A stretch of 14,259 bases of DNA from CALFCX01 sp041650595 (lineage in GTDB: Bacteria > Margulisbacteria > WOR-1 > JAKLHX01), in NCBI GenBank assembly GCA_041650595.1, contig JBAZKW010000027.1, forward strand, positions 1 through 14,259, written 5' to 3'. Numbering within the stretch: position 1 is the first letter of the stretch; each line of letters begins with the position of its first letter. Shown here piece by piece: positions 1 to 8,133 of this stretch. The notes below the pieces were generated by a model that saw nothing but the letters and a program-made list of their open reading frames with translations, made no database searches and was not told the DNA's origin. Made by a program: the position numbers and the translations under genes.

Positions 1-30
1 GCATATTATACCTCGCTCGCACCTTATGGA

Positions 31-55
31 TTAAGGGGACTTCCCGTCCCCTTAA
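31..55. terminator. Perfect 10-bp hairpin, possible terminator
   Basis: TTAAGGGGAC (31-40) and GTCCCCTTAA (46-55) are perfect inverted repeats with a 5-nt loop. The AT-rich outer stem supplies a short A/T flank on both strands, so it could end transcription arriving from left of the window. There is no long T tract, and it could equally be a dispersed palindromic repeat. Confidence 0.45.
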
Positions 56-72
56 TATACCCCTGGGCTAAG

Positions 73-113
73 ATTTCATTCATCCCCGCGCAAAGCGCGG
101 GGCATCCTGAAAT
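73..113. repeat. GC-rich palindromic hairpin, REP-like
   Basis: CCCCGCGC (84-91) pairs perfectly with GCGCGGGG (95-102) around an AAA loop. The arms ATTTCA (73-78) and TGAAAT (108-113) extend the symmetry outside it after an unpaired 5-nt stretch on each side. No T tract follows. The nested symmetry in non-coding DNA suggests a small palindromic repeat element or an RNA structure upstream of the first gene, not a standard terminator. Confidence 0.4.
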
Positions 114-237
114 GCAAATTGCGTGAACGATACAGTAATAGACAAATGATATATAAAAGAACTGGAATTAAATAATTATGTTTGACGTATTTTCCAGAAC
201 TTGGTTGTCTCCATGTTGCGGCAGCCAAGGATCATAT

Positions 238-1122
238 ATGGCCGGAGCACGGATACCGAAGGAACATTTATATGATGTAAGCAGATATAGAGCGGTAGCA
301 AGCGAAGCAGAAGTAAGATCGCGTTTTCCTGTATTGGCTCCTAAGATCGATCAGCTATTTACTAGGGACGGCGATTCACTTGTTCTAAAACCCGTTCCTT
401 CTATTCAATCGGCTCTTGATGAAACTTCACCCGAAGTCAGCAGACAACTAGATTCATTCCTCGTGGAGAAAAGAGAAGAAACCATGTTAGGTCAAATGAC
501 GAAGGAAGAGGCAGTTGAAAGATTTGGAAGCAATGTTGCAATATCAGTATCCCATTCTATTTGCTTCGGGTGTTCTATTGACTTTAAAAGTTATAAGTTT
601 ATGAAAGATTTCGATTCCGTACGCAAACATCTCGTCCAACTCTTTGCGACTTTAGCAACGCCAGCCCGCGAAGATCAATTTATTTTTCATAGACTCGGAG
701 TTAAAACAGCTTCAGATTTGGCTTTTCGAAATGCTTTGTCGTATTTCACATCTTTGCAAGGCTATGGGCAGCAAAATGAATTGGATCTCAACGGCCTTGG
801 CGTAACATTTTTGCGACATCCGCGATCTGATGCGAGAGTAAGGTTCATTGCAATAGCCGCACCGGAACCGGGAGGACATCTCACAGAGATTGATAAATAC
901 AAATTTTCTATTTCTTTTTTAATTACTCATTTAACTGATCCAAATATTTTCGATCTGGCTCTTCAAAGTGGTTTATTTCCGGAAATGCAGACTTTCGCTG
1001 ACAGAACGACCAGAAGCATTCAGATTAAACCAGCTACAATTAAAGAAATATGCGGAAATGAATATTTTCCTCCCAGCCTTTCCGATTTGTCGCATATTGA
1101 AATCGTTGGATACCCTCAATAG
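238..1122 (+). CDS. Hypothetical protein, family not recognised
   Basis: I do not recognise this protein of 294 residues. The frame is open further upstream to an ATG at 178 (314 residues). I prefer the ATG at 238 because AAGGA lies 6 nt before it (227-231), whereas the 178 start has only GGA at 11 nt. The protein appears soluble: no signal peptide and no long hydrophobic segment, although a short aliphatic stretch (SISFLITHL) lies near residue 230. It is charged, with a Glu/Lys-rich part around residues 65-95 and a CFGC motif near 108-111 (SHSICFGCSIDF) that could bind a metal or form a redox pair. It is transcribed toward lon with 63 bp between the two stops. A TG-N-TATATA extended -10-like sequence lies at 147-155. 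None of the shared GAAA-N15-TCGATA boxes precedes it. Confidence 0.7.
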   Translation: MAGARIPKEHLYDVSRYRAVASEAEVRSRFPVLAPKIDQLFTRDGDSLVLKPVPSIQSALDETSPEVSRQLDSFLVEKREETMLGQMTKEEAVERFGSNVAISVSHSICFGCSIDFKSYKFMKDFDSVRKHLVQLFATLATPAREDQFIFHRLGVKTASDLAFRNALSYFTSLQGYGQQNELDLNGLGVTFLRHPRSDARVRFIAIAAPEPGGHLTEIDKYKFSISFLITHLTDPNIFDLALQSGLFPEMQTFADRTTRSIQIKPATIKEICGNEYFPPSLSDLSHIEIVGYPQ

Positions 1123-1185
1123 ATCCTCGCAATGATTGTTCTATCAGAAATAAAGTATCTACCCGAGTGAAATATTAACTAAATT

Positions 1186-3717
1186 CTACGCAAAAGCCTG
1201 GTCTCCTGCCGAAGGATTGGTTTTCTGCCTGCGGGGTTTTGGGTCTTCCAGATCAGACATGTCCGCTATGGACAATGTTTTTTCTTTTGCTTTTTCCTTG
1301 TCGGATTTTGGCTCAAGCAGGCTTTTGGGAGCATTGATGAGAGCTTCTTTTAACACATCGTCCATGGTCTTTGCCAACACAAACTCAAGCTTTAGGTCCT
1401 GTTTTACCTGTTCCTGTACTTCGGCCAGGTCTTTTTTATTCTCTTCCGGAATTATCACTTTTTTAATTCCGGCGCGTTTAGCGGCCAAAAGCTTTTCTTT
1501 TAGCCCGCCTATTGGAAGCACGCGTCCGCGCAGAGTTATTTCTCCCGTCATAGCGACATCTTTTCTGACAGCTACGCCTGACAGAGCGGAAGTAAGCGCC
1601 GTGGCAATTGTTATTCCGGCGGACGGCCCGTCTTTTGGTACGGCGCCTTCCGGCACATGCAGATGAACGTCTATCTTTCTGTAAAAGGTCTCGTCCAGGC
1701 CCAGCGCTTGCGCTTTTGAGCGCACATAGCTCATGGCAGCTTTTGCGCTTTCCTGCATCACGTCCCCGAGCATACCGGTAAGAATGAGATTGCCTCTCCC
1801 CTTCATCACGGTCACTTCTACAGGAACGGTATCTCCCCCCACTTCGGTCCAGACAAGTCCGGTTGCGGCGCCAACTTGATCTTCTTCTTCAACCATCCCA
1901 TATCTGTATTTAACTGGTCCCAGATATTTCTGAAGGTCTTTCTTTTTTACTACGACTTTTTCGTCCTTTTTATTCTTTACGGCTTCGGTCGCGATCTTTC
2001 TGCACACTGTTTCTATCGTGCGCTCAAGGTTGCGGACACCGGCTTCCTTTGTATATTCTCTAATTATCGATTGTATCGCTTCGGTATCAAACACGATCAT
2101 ATCTTTAGAGAGTCCGTGCTTTTCAAGTTCGCGGTAAACCAGATAATCTCTGGCTATGCCAAGCTTTTCCTCTTCCGTATATCCGGACATCTCGATCAAC
2201 TCCATCCTGTCCCTCAATGGCCTGGGAATTGGATCGATAGTATTTGCAGTTGTTATGAAGAATACATCCGAAAGATCAAAAGGAATTTCCATATAGTGGT
2301 CGGAAAACTCTTTGTTCTGCTCCGGGTCCAGCACTTCCATGAGAGCAGCGGCGGGGTCCCCGCGGAAATCATTTCCAAGCTTGTCTATTTCATCCAAAAG
2401 GAACACCGGATTGTTCACTTTACCTTTGGCTAACGATTGAATCACTCTGCCGGGAAGAGACCCGACATAGGTGCGCCTGTGCCCGCGGATCTCAGCCTCG
2501 TCCCTTATGCCGCCCAAAGACACCCTGACAAATTTACGGCCCATTGCCCTGGCTATTGATTTCCCCACCGAGGTTTTTCCCACTCCCGGAGGACCTACCA
2601 GGCACAAAATAGTTCCGCCGATCTTTCCGGTCCTCTGGAGCACGGCAAAATATTCGATTATTCTTTCTTTAACCTTTTCAAGGCCGTAGTGATCCTCGTT
2701 CAATATCTTTTCCACTTCAGCTATATCTATTTTGCTTTTTGTCTTTTTCTTCCAGGGCAGGTCCAGTATCCAGTCCAGATATGTGCGAATTACTGTAGAT
2801 TCCGCGACCATGGACGGCATCTTGGAAAGCCTCTCTAGCTCTTTCATGGCTTTTTCTTTTGCTTCTTCGGGAAGCTTTGCCGCTTCGATCTTTTTTCTGT
2901 ATTCCGCGACTTCCGGAGCTGCGTCTTCGTCCTCGACCGCCTCACCCAGTTCTTCCTGTATTGCGCGGAGCTTTTCTTTCAGGTAATACTCTTTTTGAAC
3001 GTGCTCTATCTGCTTGCGGACCCTTTTTTGAAGTTTTTTTTCGACTTCAAGCACTTCCAGCTCTTTGTCCAGGACATCGGAAATCTTTTTGAGCCTTTTT
3101 GGGATCGAGATCGCTTCCAAAATAGACTGTTTTTCCTCAGTTTTGAGAGTAAGGTACGAAGCGATAAGGTCCGCGAGCCTGCCCGGATTTTCGACGTTCA
3201 CTATAGCCATCAGAGTCTCGGAAGGAATCCTTTTATTGAGCTTGACATAGGACTCGAATTTTTTTATGATCGTGCGCAAAAGAGCTTCAACCTCAACAGT
3301 TATTTCGGAAGACTCGGGTATCTTGGATATCTTGACCTTGTAATAAGGATCGTCCTGAATGAATTTTTCGATCTTTACCCTGGCCACTCCTTCGACAAGT
3401 ATCTTTGTGGTCCCGTCAGGGAGCGCGAGCATCTGTACGACTTCCGCAAGCGTTCCGGTGACGCAAACATCCGAAGGAGACGGTTCTTCCACGTCTTCGG
3501 TCTTTTGAGAAGCAAATACGACCAGCCGTTCTTTTTCCAGGGTATCTTCAAGCGCTTTTATCGATTTGCTGCGTCCGATAAAAAGAGGAACGATCATCTG
3601 CGGAAAAACCACCATGTTCCGCAAAGGGATAAGAGGAAGTTCGTCTTTCCAGTCAACCTGTACCGGCAATTGCTTATCCGGTTTGTCCGCTTTATCCGGT
3701 TTTTCCGGCTTATCCAT
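1186..3717 (-). CDS. lon: ATP-dependent Lon protease
   Basis: This is a complete LonA protease, 843 residues, which degrades misfolded and regulatory proteins in the cytoplasm. In order it has the LON substrate-binding domain (about residues 28-220), a coiled-coil linker to about 310, an AAA+ module and a Ser-Lys protease domain (about 610-790). The AAA+ module has Walker A GPPGVGKT at 375-382 and Walker B PVFLLDEID at 437-445. The catalytic dyad is Ser699 in PKDGPSAG and Lys742 in GLKEK, 43 residues apart as in E. coli Lon. Two features are unusual: a Lys-rich N-terminal leader built from repeated KPDK units (residues 3-15) and a charged C-terminal tail of about 50 residues beyond the protease domain. 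The ATG directly follows the clpP stop (TAAATG), with only a weak AAAGG upstream, so translational coupling to clpP is likely. Confidence 0.98.
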   Translation of the reverse strand: MDKPEKPDKADKPDKQLPVQVDWKDELPLIPLRNMVVFPQMIVPLFIGRSKSIKALEDTLEKERLVVFASQKTEDVEEPSPSDVCVTGTLAEVVQMLALPDGTTKILVEGVARVKIEKFIQDDPYYKVKISKIPESSEITVEVEALLRTIIKKFESYVKLNKRIPSETLMAIVNVENPGRLADLIASYLTLKTEEKQSILEAISIPKRLKKISDVLDKELEVLEVEKKLQKRVRKQIEHVQKEYYLKEKLRAIQEELGEAVEDEDAAPEVAEYRKKIEAAKLPEEAKEKAMKELERLSKMPSMVAESTVIRTYLDWILDLPWKKKTKSKIDIAEVEKILNEDHYGLEKVKERIIEYFAVLQRTGKIGGTILCLVGPPGVGKTSVGKSIARAMGRKFVRVSLGGIRDEAEIRGHRRTYVGSLPGRVIQSLAKGKVNNPVFLLDEIDKLGNDFRGDPAAALMEVLDPEQNKEFSDHYMEIPFDLSDVFFITTANTIDPIPRPLRDRMELIEMSGYTEEEKLGIARDYLVYRELEKHGLSKDMIVFDTEAIQSIIREYTKEAGVRNLERTIETVCRKIATEAVKNKKDEKVVVKKKDLQKYLGPVKYRYGMVEEEDQVGAATGLVWTEVGGDTVPVEVTVMKGRGNLILTGMLGDVMQESAKAAMSYVRSKAQALGLDETFYRKIDVHLHVPEGAVPKDGPSAGITIATALTSALSGVAVRKDVAMTGEITLRGRVLPIGGLKEKLLAAKRAGIKKVIIPEENKKDLAEVQEQVKQDLKLEFVLAKTMDDVLKEALINAPKSLLEPKSDKEKAKEKTLSIADMSDLEDPKPRRQKTNPSAGDQAFA

Positions 3718-4338
3718 TTATTTTTTGCCTTTTAAAGCGTCGTAGAGCTTTTTAGTTTTGGTCGAATCGAGCACTTTATCGATAAGTCCGTATTTTACGG
3801 CCTCTGCCGGAGACATAAAGAAATCCCTGTCGGTGTCTTTTACGACCTTTTCCATGGACTGTCCCGTATGGAGCGACAGCACTTCGTTGATCAGCTTTTT
3901 GATGCGGAGTATTTCCTGGGTCTGGATCTCTATGTCCGTGGCCTGACCCTGCGCCCCGCCGAGCGGCTGATGTATCATTATCCTTGCGTTTGACAGTGCG
4001 AATCTCTGCCCTTTTGTGCCGGCGGCCAAAAGCAGGGCCCCCATACTTGCTGCCTGCCCAAGACATATGGTGGAGATTGGCATATTTACATACTGCATGG
4101 TGTCGTAAATAGCCAGACCTGCCGTGACTACTCCGCCCGGGGAATTTATATAGATAGAAGCTTCTTTGTCTTTGTCTTCCGCGTGGAGGAACAGTATCTG
4201 GGCAATTATCATGTTGGCAATATCGTCGTCGACCGGGCCCCCTATAAAAATAATCCTCTCTTTAAGGAGACGGGAGTAAATATCGTAGGCTCTCTCCCCT
4301 TTCGGACTTTGTTCCACCACCATAGGGATTACGTTCAT
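3718..4338 (-). CDS. clpP: ATP-dependent Clp protease proteolytic subunit
   Basis: ClpP is the barrel-shaped serine peptidase that degrades proteins unfolded by ClpX or ClpA/C. At 206 residues the length is normal. The catalytic triad is visible: Ser98 in GQAASMGA, His123 in IMIHQP and Asp172 in TDRDFFMS, each one residue off the mature E. coli numbering (97/122/171). The start is well supported by AGGAGG 6 nt before the ATG. It lies 13 nt after the tig stop and abuts lon, giving the order tig-clpP-lon. The partner clpX is not in the window, so the unfoldase must be encoded elsewhere. Processing of a propeptide, if any, would remove only a few N-terminal residues. Confidence 0.97.
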   Translation of the reverse strand: MNVIPMVVEQSPKGERAYDIYSRLLKERIIFIGGPVDDDIANMIIAQILFLHAEDKDKEASIYINSPGGVVTAGLAIYDTMQYVNMPISTICLGQAASMGALLLAAGTKGQRFALSNARIMIHQPLGGAQGQATDIEIQTQEILRIKKLINEVLSLHTGQSMEKVVKDTDRDFFMSPAEAVKYGLIDKVLDSTKTKKLYDALKGKK

Positions 4339-4351
4339 AAAAAGCCTCCTG

Positions 4352-5635
4352 TCATTTTTCTTTTATCTTGCCACTTTCCACGATAAAATCAAGTGCCTTG
4401 CGACGGAGCACGTAATCTTTTATGTATTCCCGCACACCTTCCCTCTGCATGAGCTCGCCTTCCGAGGCTCCGGAATCCTGCGCAAGAAGCTTGAGCTCGG
4501 ATGTAAAGTCCTCTTCGGTAAATTCCAGTTTTTCATTGTCCGCGATCGCTTTTAGCACAAGCTTTGCCTTGACCCTGGATGAGGCGGCCGGAGACAGCTC
4601 TTTTTTTAGAGCTTCCAGGTCCATGCGGCGGCTTTTTACATAGCTGTCCACGGTCAGTCCCTGGCGTTTCAGGTTGACCTCCAGCTCCCCTATCATTGCA
4701 TCCTGTTCTCTGTGCAGCATAGCGGAAGGGATATCTATTTTGGACAAAGCGGAAACCTGCTCAAGAAGAGAGTCTTTCAGTTCTTCTTCGTTCTTTTTCT
4801 TTTTGAAATCCTCTATGCGGGTTCTCACATCCTGTCTGTAGGCTTCAACGCTTTCAAAAGAACTTATTTTTTTCACAAACTCGTCGTTGAATTCCGGAAG
4901 GATCCTTTCGATCACTTTTAGTACCGACACATTAAAGACCGCTTCCTTGCCGGAAAATTCCAGTATATAGTAGTCTTTCGGCAGCTCAAGAGTAAACTGC
5001 GTGGAGGCTCCCGCTTCCAGGTTCTCTATGTTGGCATCAAATCCCGGAGCGATCCTGTTGTCGCCCACAAGTATGGGAAGACGTTCCTGTGAAAGTCTGG
5101 GCTCAGGCTTGCCCGCGATACTGCCGGCCACATTCAGCTCGGCAATGTCCCCGGAATGTACGGGACGCGACACTTCGCTTATTTTGGCCCCTTCTTCCTG
5201 AATGGACTTGATATAGTCGTCTATCTCTTTTTCTTCTACGACGGAGCTTTTCTTTTCAGCCTTTAGTCCGGTATATTTACCAAGGGTCACTTCAGGCATC
5301 ACTTCCACCTCGACAGAAAAAACACATTTAGCGCCTTCTTCGAGAGAAATAAGCCTCCAACTCGGATAATCAACCGGTTCAAGCGACGCTTCTTTAATTA
5401 TGGACGAATATAGTCCGCCGACTATCTGGTCAAGGGCCTTTTCTTTGATAAACTCCATATTCAGGTTCTGCTTCACCACCGCCTCGGGCGCCTTGCCCGG
5501 CCTGAAACCGGGGATCTTCATCGCAATAGCCGCCTCTTTTATTACCTTTTCGAGAGCGGTTGAAAATTGCGCGTATTCAATCTCTATCTCCAGAGAAACA
5601 CGGCTTCCGTTCTTTGTCTGCTTGAGTATCTTCAA
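4352..5635 (-). CDS. tig: Trigger factor, ribosome-associated chaperone and peptidyl-prolyl isomerase
   Basis: Trigger factor binds ribosomes at the exit tunnel and shields nascent chains. The ribosome-docking signature GFRPGKAP is at residues 43-50 of this 427-residue form, counted from the start chosen here. It is followed by a PPIase-like FKBP domain (about 150-240) and a helical C-terminal chaperone domain. There is no ATG near the N-terminus. A TTG at 5635 is preceded by AAAGGA with a 6-nt spacer and gives MKILKQTKNGS. A TTG five codons further upstream (5650) lacks a ribosome binding site, so 5635 is preferred. It heads tig-clpP-lon, a classic protein quality-control cluster, and lies downstream of two tRNA genes on the same strand that may share its promoter. 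Confidence 0.95.
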   Translation of the reverse strand: MKILKQTKNGSRVSLEIEIEYAQFSTALEKVIKEAAIAMKIPGFRPGKAPEAVVKQNLNMEFIKEKALDQIVGGLYSSIIKEASLEPVDYPSWRLISLEEGAKCVFSVEVEVMPEVTLGKYTGLKAEKKSSVVEEKEIDDYIKSIQEEGAKISEVSRPVHSGDIAELNVAGSIAGKPEPRLSQERLPILVGDNRIAPGFDANIENLEAGASTQFTLELPKDYYILEFSGKEAVFNVSVLKVIERILPEFNDEFVKKISSFESVEAYRQDVRTRIEDFKKKKNEEELKDSLLEQVSALSKIDIPSAMLHREQDAMIGELEVNLKRQGLTVDSYVKSRRMDLEALKKELSPAASSRVKAKLVLKAIADNEKLEFTEEDFTSELKLLAQDSGASEGELMQREGVREYIKDYVLRRKALDFIVESGKIKEK

Positions 5636-5648
5636 ATTTTTTCCTTTC

Positions 5649-5667
5649 AAAAGCGGGCGATGAGATT
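5649..5667 (-). repeat. 19-bp duplicate of the tRNA-Gly 3' end
   Basis: AAAAGCGGGCGATGAGATT occurs here and again at 5740-5758, where it forms the 3' end of tRNA-Gly plus flanking bases. The two copies are direct repeats with 91 bp between their starts. This copy sits just before the tig ribosome binding site. It could be an attachment-site remnant, a truncated tRNA duplicate, or a short duplication made with the palindrome between the copies. Confidence 0.7.
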
Positions 5668-5673
5668 TCCACC

Positions 5674-5696
5674 TCCGCCCTTCGGGCTTCGGCGGA
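5674..5696. repeat. Palindromic REP-like element
   Basis: TCCGCC (5674-5679) and GGCGGA (5691-5696) are inverted repeats. They enclose an alternative inner hairpin, GCCC-TTC-GGGC (5677-5687). Short GC-rich palindromes of this type are often dispersed in candidate-phylum genomes. This one lies between tRNA-Gly and tig, inside the interval bounded by the tRNA 3'-end repeat. Confidence 0.45.
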
Positions 5697-5742
5697 TAAA
5701 CTCCCTCACTCCCCTCTCCTTGCGATTCTCAAAACTTAGAAA

Positions 5743-5814
<72 letters not shown>

Positions 5815-5870
5815 ATAAAACTTGCGTTCCTGCCCGCATCTTCAATATTTATCAAAATTATAACATAAAG

Positions 5871-5954
5871 TGCCGCGGAGAGGACTCGAACCTCCAAGAG
5901 TGTTACCTCACATGGTCCTAAGCCATGCGTGTCTGCCAGTTCCACCACCGCGGC
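5871..5954 (-). tRNA. tRNA-Leu (anticodon TAG)
   Basis: This is an 84-nt class II tRNA on the - strand. The acceptor stem is GCCGCGG/CCGCGGC with discriminator A. The anticodon stem is CATGG/CCATG around loop CTTAGGA, giving anticodon UAG. There is a long variable arm, and the T arm contains GGTTCGAGTCC. CCA is not encoded. It is the first gene after the sigma70-type promoter. Confidence 0.97.
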
Positions 5955-5963
5955 GTCAATTCA

Positions 5964-5992
5964 ATTTTACAGCCTTATGCGCTTAGGGTCAA
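5964..5992 (-). promoter_or_regulatory. Sigma70-type promoter of the tRNA-tig-clpP-lon block
   Basis: On the - strand TTGACC and TAAAAT are separated by exactly 17 nt. The -10 box ends 9 nt before the 5' end of tRNA-Leu, a spacing that suits a stable-RNA promoter. It may also feed tig-clpP-lon by read-through, since I see no terminator between tRNA-Gly and tig. Confidence 0.8.
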
Positions 5993-6008
5993 ACAATGGG
6001 CATTTAAA

Positions 6009-6043
6009 ATGAAAGAGGCTCTGAAAATCAGAGCCTCTTTTCA
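6009..6043. terminator. Strong, probably bidirectional terminator after the transketolase gene
   Basis: AAAGAGGCTCTGA (6012-6024) pairs perfectly over 13 bp with TCAGAGCCTCTTT (6028-6040) around an AAA loop, with T-rich sequence on both strands. It lies 22 bp past the transketolase stop on the - strand and insulates that gene from the tRNA promoter next to it. Confidence 0.88.
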
Positions 6044-6061
6044 TTGTGATAAACAAGATCT

Positions 6062-8035
6062 TTAGATTGCCTGATTTATAAATTCAGCAATTCTATCAAA
6101 GATTTTTTGTGGCGATAGGCCTGCCGCATCATAAATAGCCTTCGCAGTTCCCGATTGAGCATCATCAGGAAGCGCGCCCAAAGCAAGTACTTCTCCCGTC
6201 ATTTTCCTTCTATGTAAATATTTGGTTACCGAATCCTCCAAAATTTCCGGATCAGCATCAATAAGGGTGACCACTACTGAGGGATTTCCTAAGGCATCCT
6301 CATCTTTAACTGAGATTTTTCCAAACTCTTTTGGCGCAAAAGCATCAACTATTCTAATGACTTTTCCGCTGTGCTGTGCGCTATTATTGATGAGATCAGC
6401 AACTTCTCTGGCGACTCCCATCATTGCACCGCTTGCTACTATTGTTATCGTTCTGCCTGTCTCTTTCGTTGGGTTGAGCACCTTAACACGGTAACATCTC
6501 GTATCAATATCTCCCAGATCTTCTTGTGCAGTGATAGAACTTCTGCTCGTCCTAACAAATGTAAATGGTTGCGCGTCTCTATTATTAAACGCATTAGTAA
6601 GTAATTGTGCGGCAGATCTCGAGTCTCCGGGTTCAATCACCCGGATCCTCGGATTTGCACCAAACTGCGCAGGACTTAACAAATCCATATGTGTTTTTCC
6701 GTCTTGCTCTACCTGAAGCCCTCCGTGCGAATTTACTACCATGTACGGCAAATGTGTGGCGGTGATTTGATTAAAGATCCCCAACCCCATAGGACCGAAC
6801 ATTGCAAACGTTGATAACGAGGGATAAAATCCGCAAGTAGGAAGTCCTGCGGAAATTCCAAACATGCCATTTTCCCTTATACCTACATCAAACACTCTTC
6901 CCGTTTTTCCGTTAAAATACCCATGGTGTTTTGCTGCAATATCGGTCCTTACTGACTTGTCAACATCTGCTTGCAAGGCTAAAATCCACGGATTTTGTTC
7001 CATAGCCAAATCAAGCCATTCTCCATAGGTTACTCTTGTGGCTTGAGCTTTATTCCATCTGTCATAGTCCATGTTTAAGGCTCTTATTGTCTGCTGAGCT
7101 AAGTGATCTGGAGGCAATTGTATTGTTCCCAATTCTCCGATCAGCTGCTCGGCCAGTCTAGCATCACGAAAAACATCGAGTGCTGCAAGAGCTTCTTGTG
7201 CCTGCTCAGGTGTTGGCGCTTTCCCGTGCCAATCCGGATTATTTTCCATGAAAGGCACCCCTTTACCTTTTACCGTACGAGCTAGTATGAGGGTCGGGGC
7301 CTCTGTCTGTAGCTTGGCAAGTTCAAGAGCTTGAGCTATTGCATTAAAATCGTGCCCATCAATATCTGCAACTGCCCAGCCCATGTTCGCGAACGCAATG
7401 CCCAGATCTTCCTTTGATGCTAAGCTTCCGCCAAGCTTCAATCTGTTGAAATCAAGAAATGCCGTAAAATTACCGAGCCCCCAATACCCGGCCAGAGCCG
7501 CAGCTTCCCTTACAATGCCCTCATCCGATTCTCCGTCACCCAGCATGGTATAAACATTAAAATTTCTTCCGCTCATTATAGAAGCTACCGCCATACCCAC
7601 GGCAGCAGCAAATCCAAGCCCAAGCATCCCTGTCGAAAAATCCACTCCCGGTGTTTTTAGCATGTCAGGATGTCCTTGAAGAATACTGCCAAAAACCCTT
7701 AATGTGTCCAATTCACTCATTCCAAAATACCCGCGTCTTGCAAGAGCAGAATATAAAATAGGCGCGGCATGACCCTTTGAAAGTACAAATCTATCACGCA
7801 TCGGATTTTTTGGATCCATCGGGTCTATTTTCATATGACCGGAAAAAAGTACAGCCATCATGTCCGCACAAGAAAGAGAGCCTCCAACATGGCCGCTTCC
7901 CGCTTTTGTCACCATATTGATCACATCACGACGCATCTCGGTAGCAAAAGCCGACACTCCTCTCGGTACAGCTCTCGCTCTATCAAAACTGCCTATTTTC
8001 ATAACTTTTCCAGGCTGAAGCATGCTTACTGGCAT
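6062..8035 (-). CDS. Transketolase, single chain
   Basis: This thiamine-diphosphate enzyme transfers two-carbon ketol units between sugar phosphates in the non-oxidative pentose phosphate pathway. It has 657 residues, the usual full length. The N-terminal TPP-binding domain has GHVGGSLS at 48-55, a KGHA motif at 88-91 and the Mg/TPP motif GDGESDEG at 166-173, followed by the metal-site Asn around 197. The pyrimidine domain (about 330-500) carries GIRENGMFG with the catalytic Glu388 and a DGKTH motif near 445-449. The C-terminal domain follows. The sequence recalls split transketolases (separate N and C subunits) joined into one chain, so a specialised donor or acceptor is possible. AGGAGG lies 8 nt before the ATG. 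A GAAA-N15-GTCGATAG box lies just upstream, so it has its own promoter although the aldolase-dehydrogenase gene is only 98 bp away. Confidence 0.93.
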   Translation of the reverse strand: MPVSMLQPGKVMKIGSFDRARAVPRGVSAFATEMRRDVINMVTKAGSGHVGGSLSCADMMAVLFSGHMKIDPMDPKNPMRDRFVLSKGHAAPILYSALARRGYFGMSELDTLRVFGSILQGHPDMLKTPGVDFSTGMLGLGFAAAVGMAVASIMSGRNFNVYTMLGDGESDEGIVREAAALAGYWGLGNFTAFLDFNRLKLGGSLASKEDLGIAFANMGWAVADIDGHDFNAIAQALELAKLQTEAPTLILARTVKGKGVPFMENNPDWHGKAPTPEQAQEALAALDVFRDARLAEQLIGELGTIQLPPDHLAQQTIRALNMDYDRWNKAQATRVTYGEWLDLAMEQNPWILALQADVDKSVRTDIAAKHHGYFNGKTGRVFDVGIRENGMFGISAGLPTCGFYPSLSTFAMFGPMGLGIFNQITATHLPYMVVNSHGGLQVEQDGKTHMDLLSPAQFGANPRIRVIEPGDSRSAAQLLTNAFNNRDAQPFTFVRTSRSSITAQEDLGDIDTRCYRVKVLNPTKETGRTITIVASGAMMGVAREVADLINNSAQHSGKVIRIVDAFAPKEFGKISVKDEDALGNPSVVVTLIDADPEILEDSVTKYLHRRKMTGEVLALGALPDDAQSGTAKAIYDAAGLSPQKIFDRIAEFINQAI

Positions 8036-8071
8036 AGGGAAATCCTCCTTAATTTTTATCTATCCAAATCC

Positions 8072-8098
8072 CTATCGACACAATTTTTTGAAAATTTC
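8072..8098 (-). promoter_or_regulatory. Sigma28-like promoter of the transketolase gene
   Basis: On the - strand GAAA (8098-8095), 15 nt, then GTCGATAG (8079-8072). The -10-like box ends 36 nt before the ATG at 8035, leaving room for a leader of about 30 nt with the ribosome binding site. One of six such boxes in the window with identical spacing. Confidence 0.6.
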
Positions 8099-8133
8099 AG
8101 GGAAAATCAAATCGTAAAAACTTTTCCCGTGAA

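Noticed and set aside
109..132. GAAA followed by CGATA upstream of the first gene, resembling the shared promoter box
   Set aside because: The spacer is 2 nt shorter than in all six other copies and the bases before CGATA differ, so it is not counted as a member.
1876..2433. + strand ORF of 185 codons opposite lon
   Set aside because: Antisense to the Lon AAA+ domain, with no domain or convincing start of its own.
2995..3735. Long + strand ORF (246 codons) opposite lon
   Set aside because: It lies wholly antisense to a clear Lon frame with all catalytic motifs; its composition (Phe and Arg rich) is that of a shadow frame.
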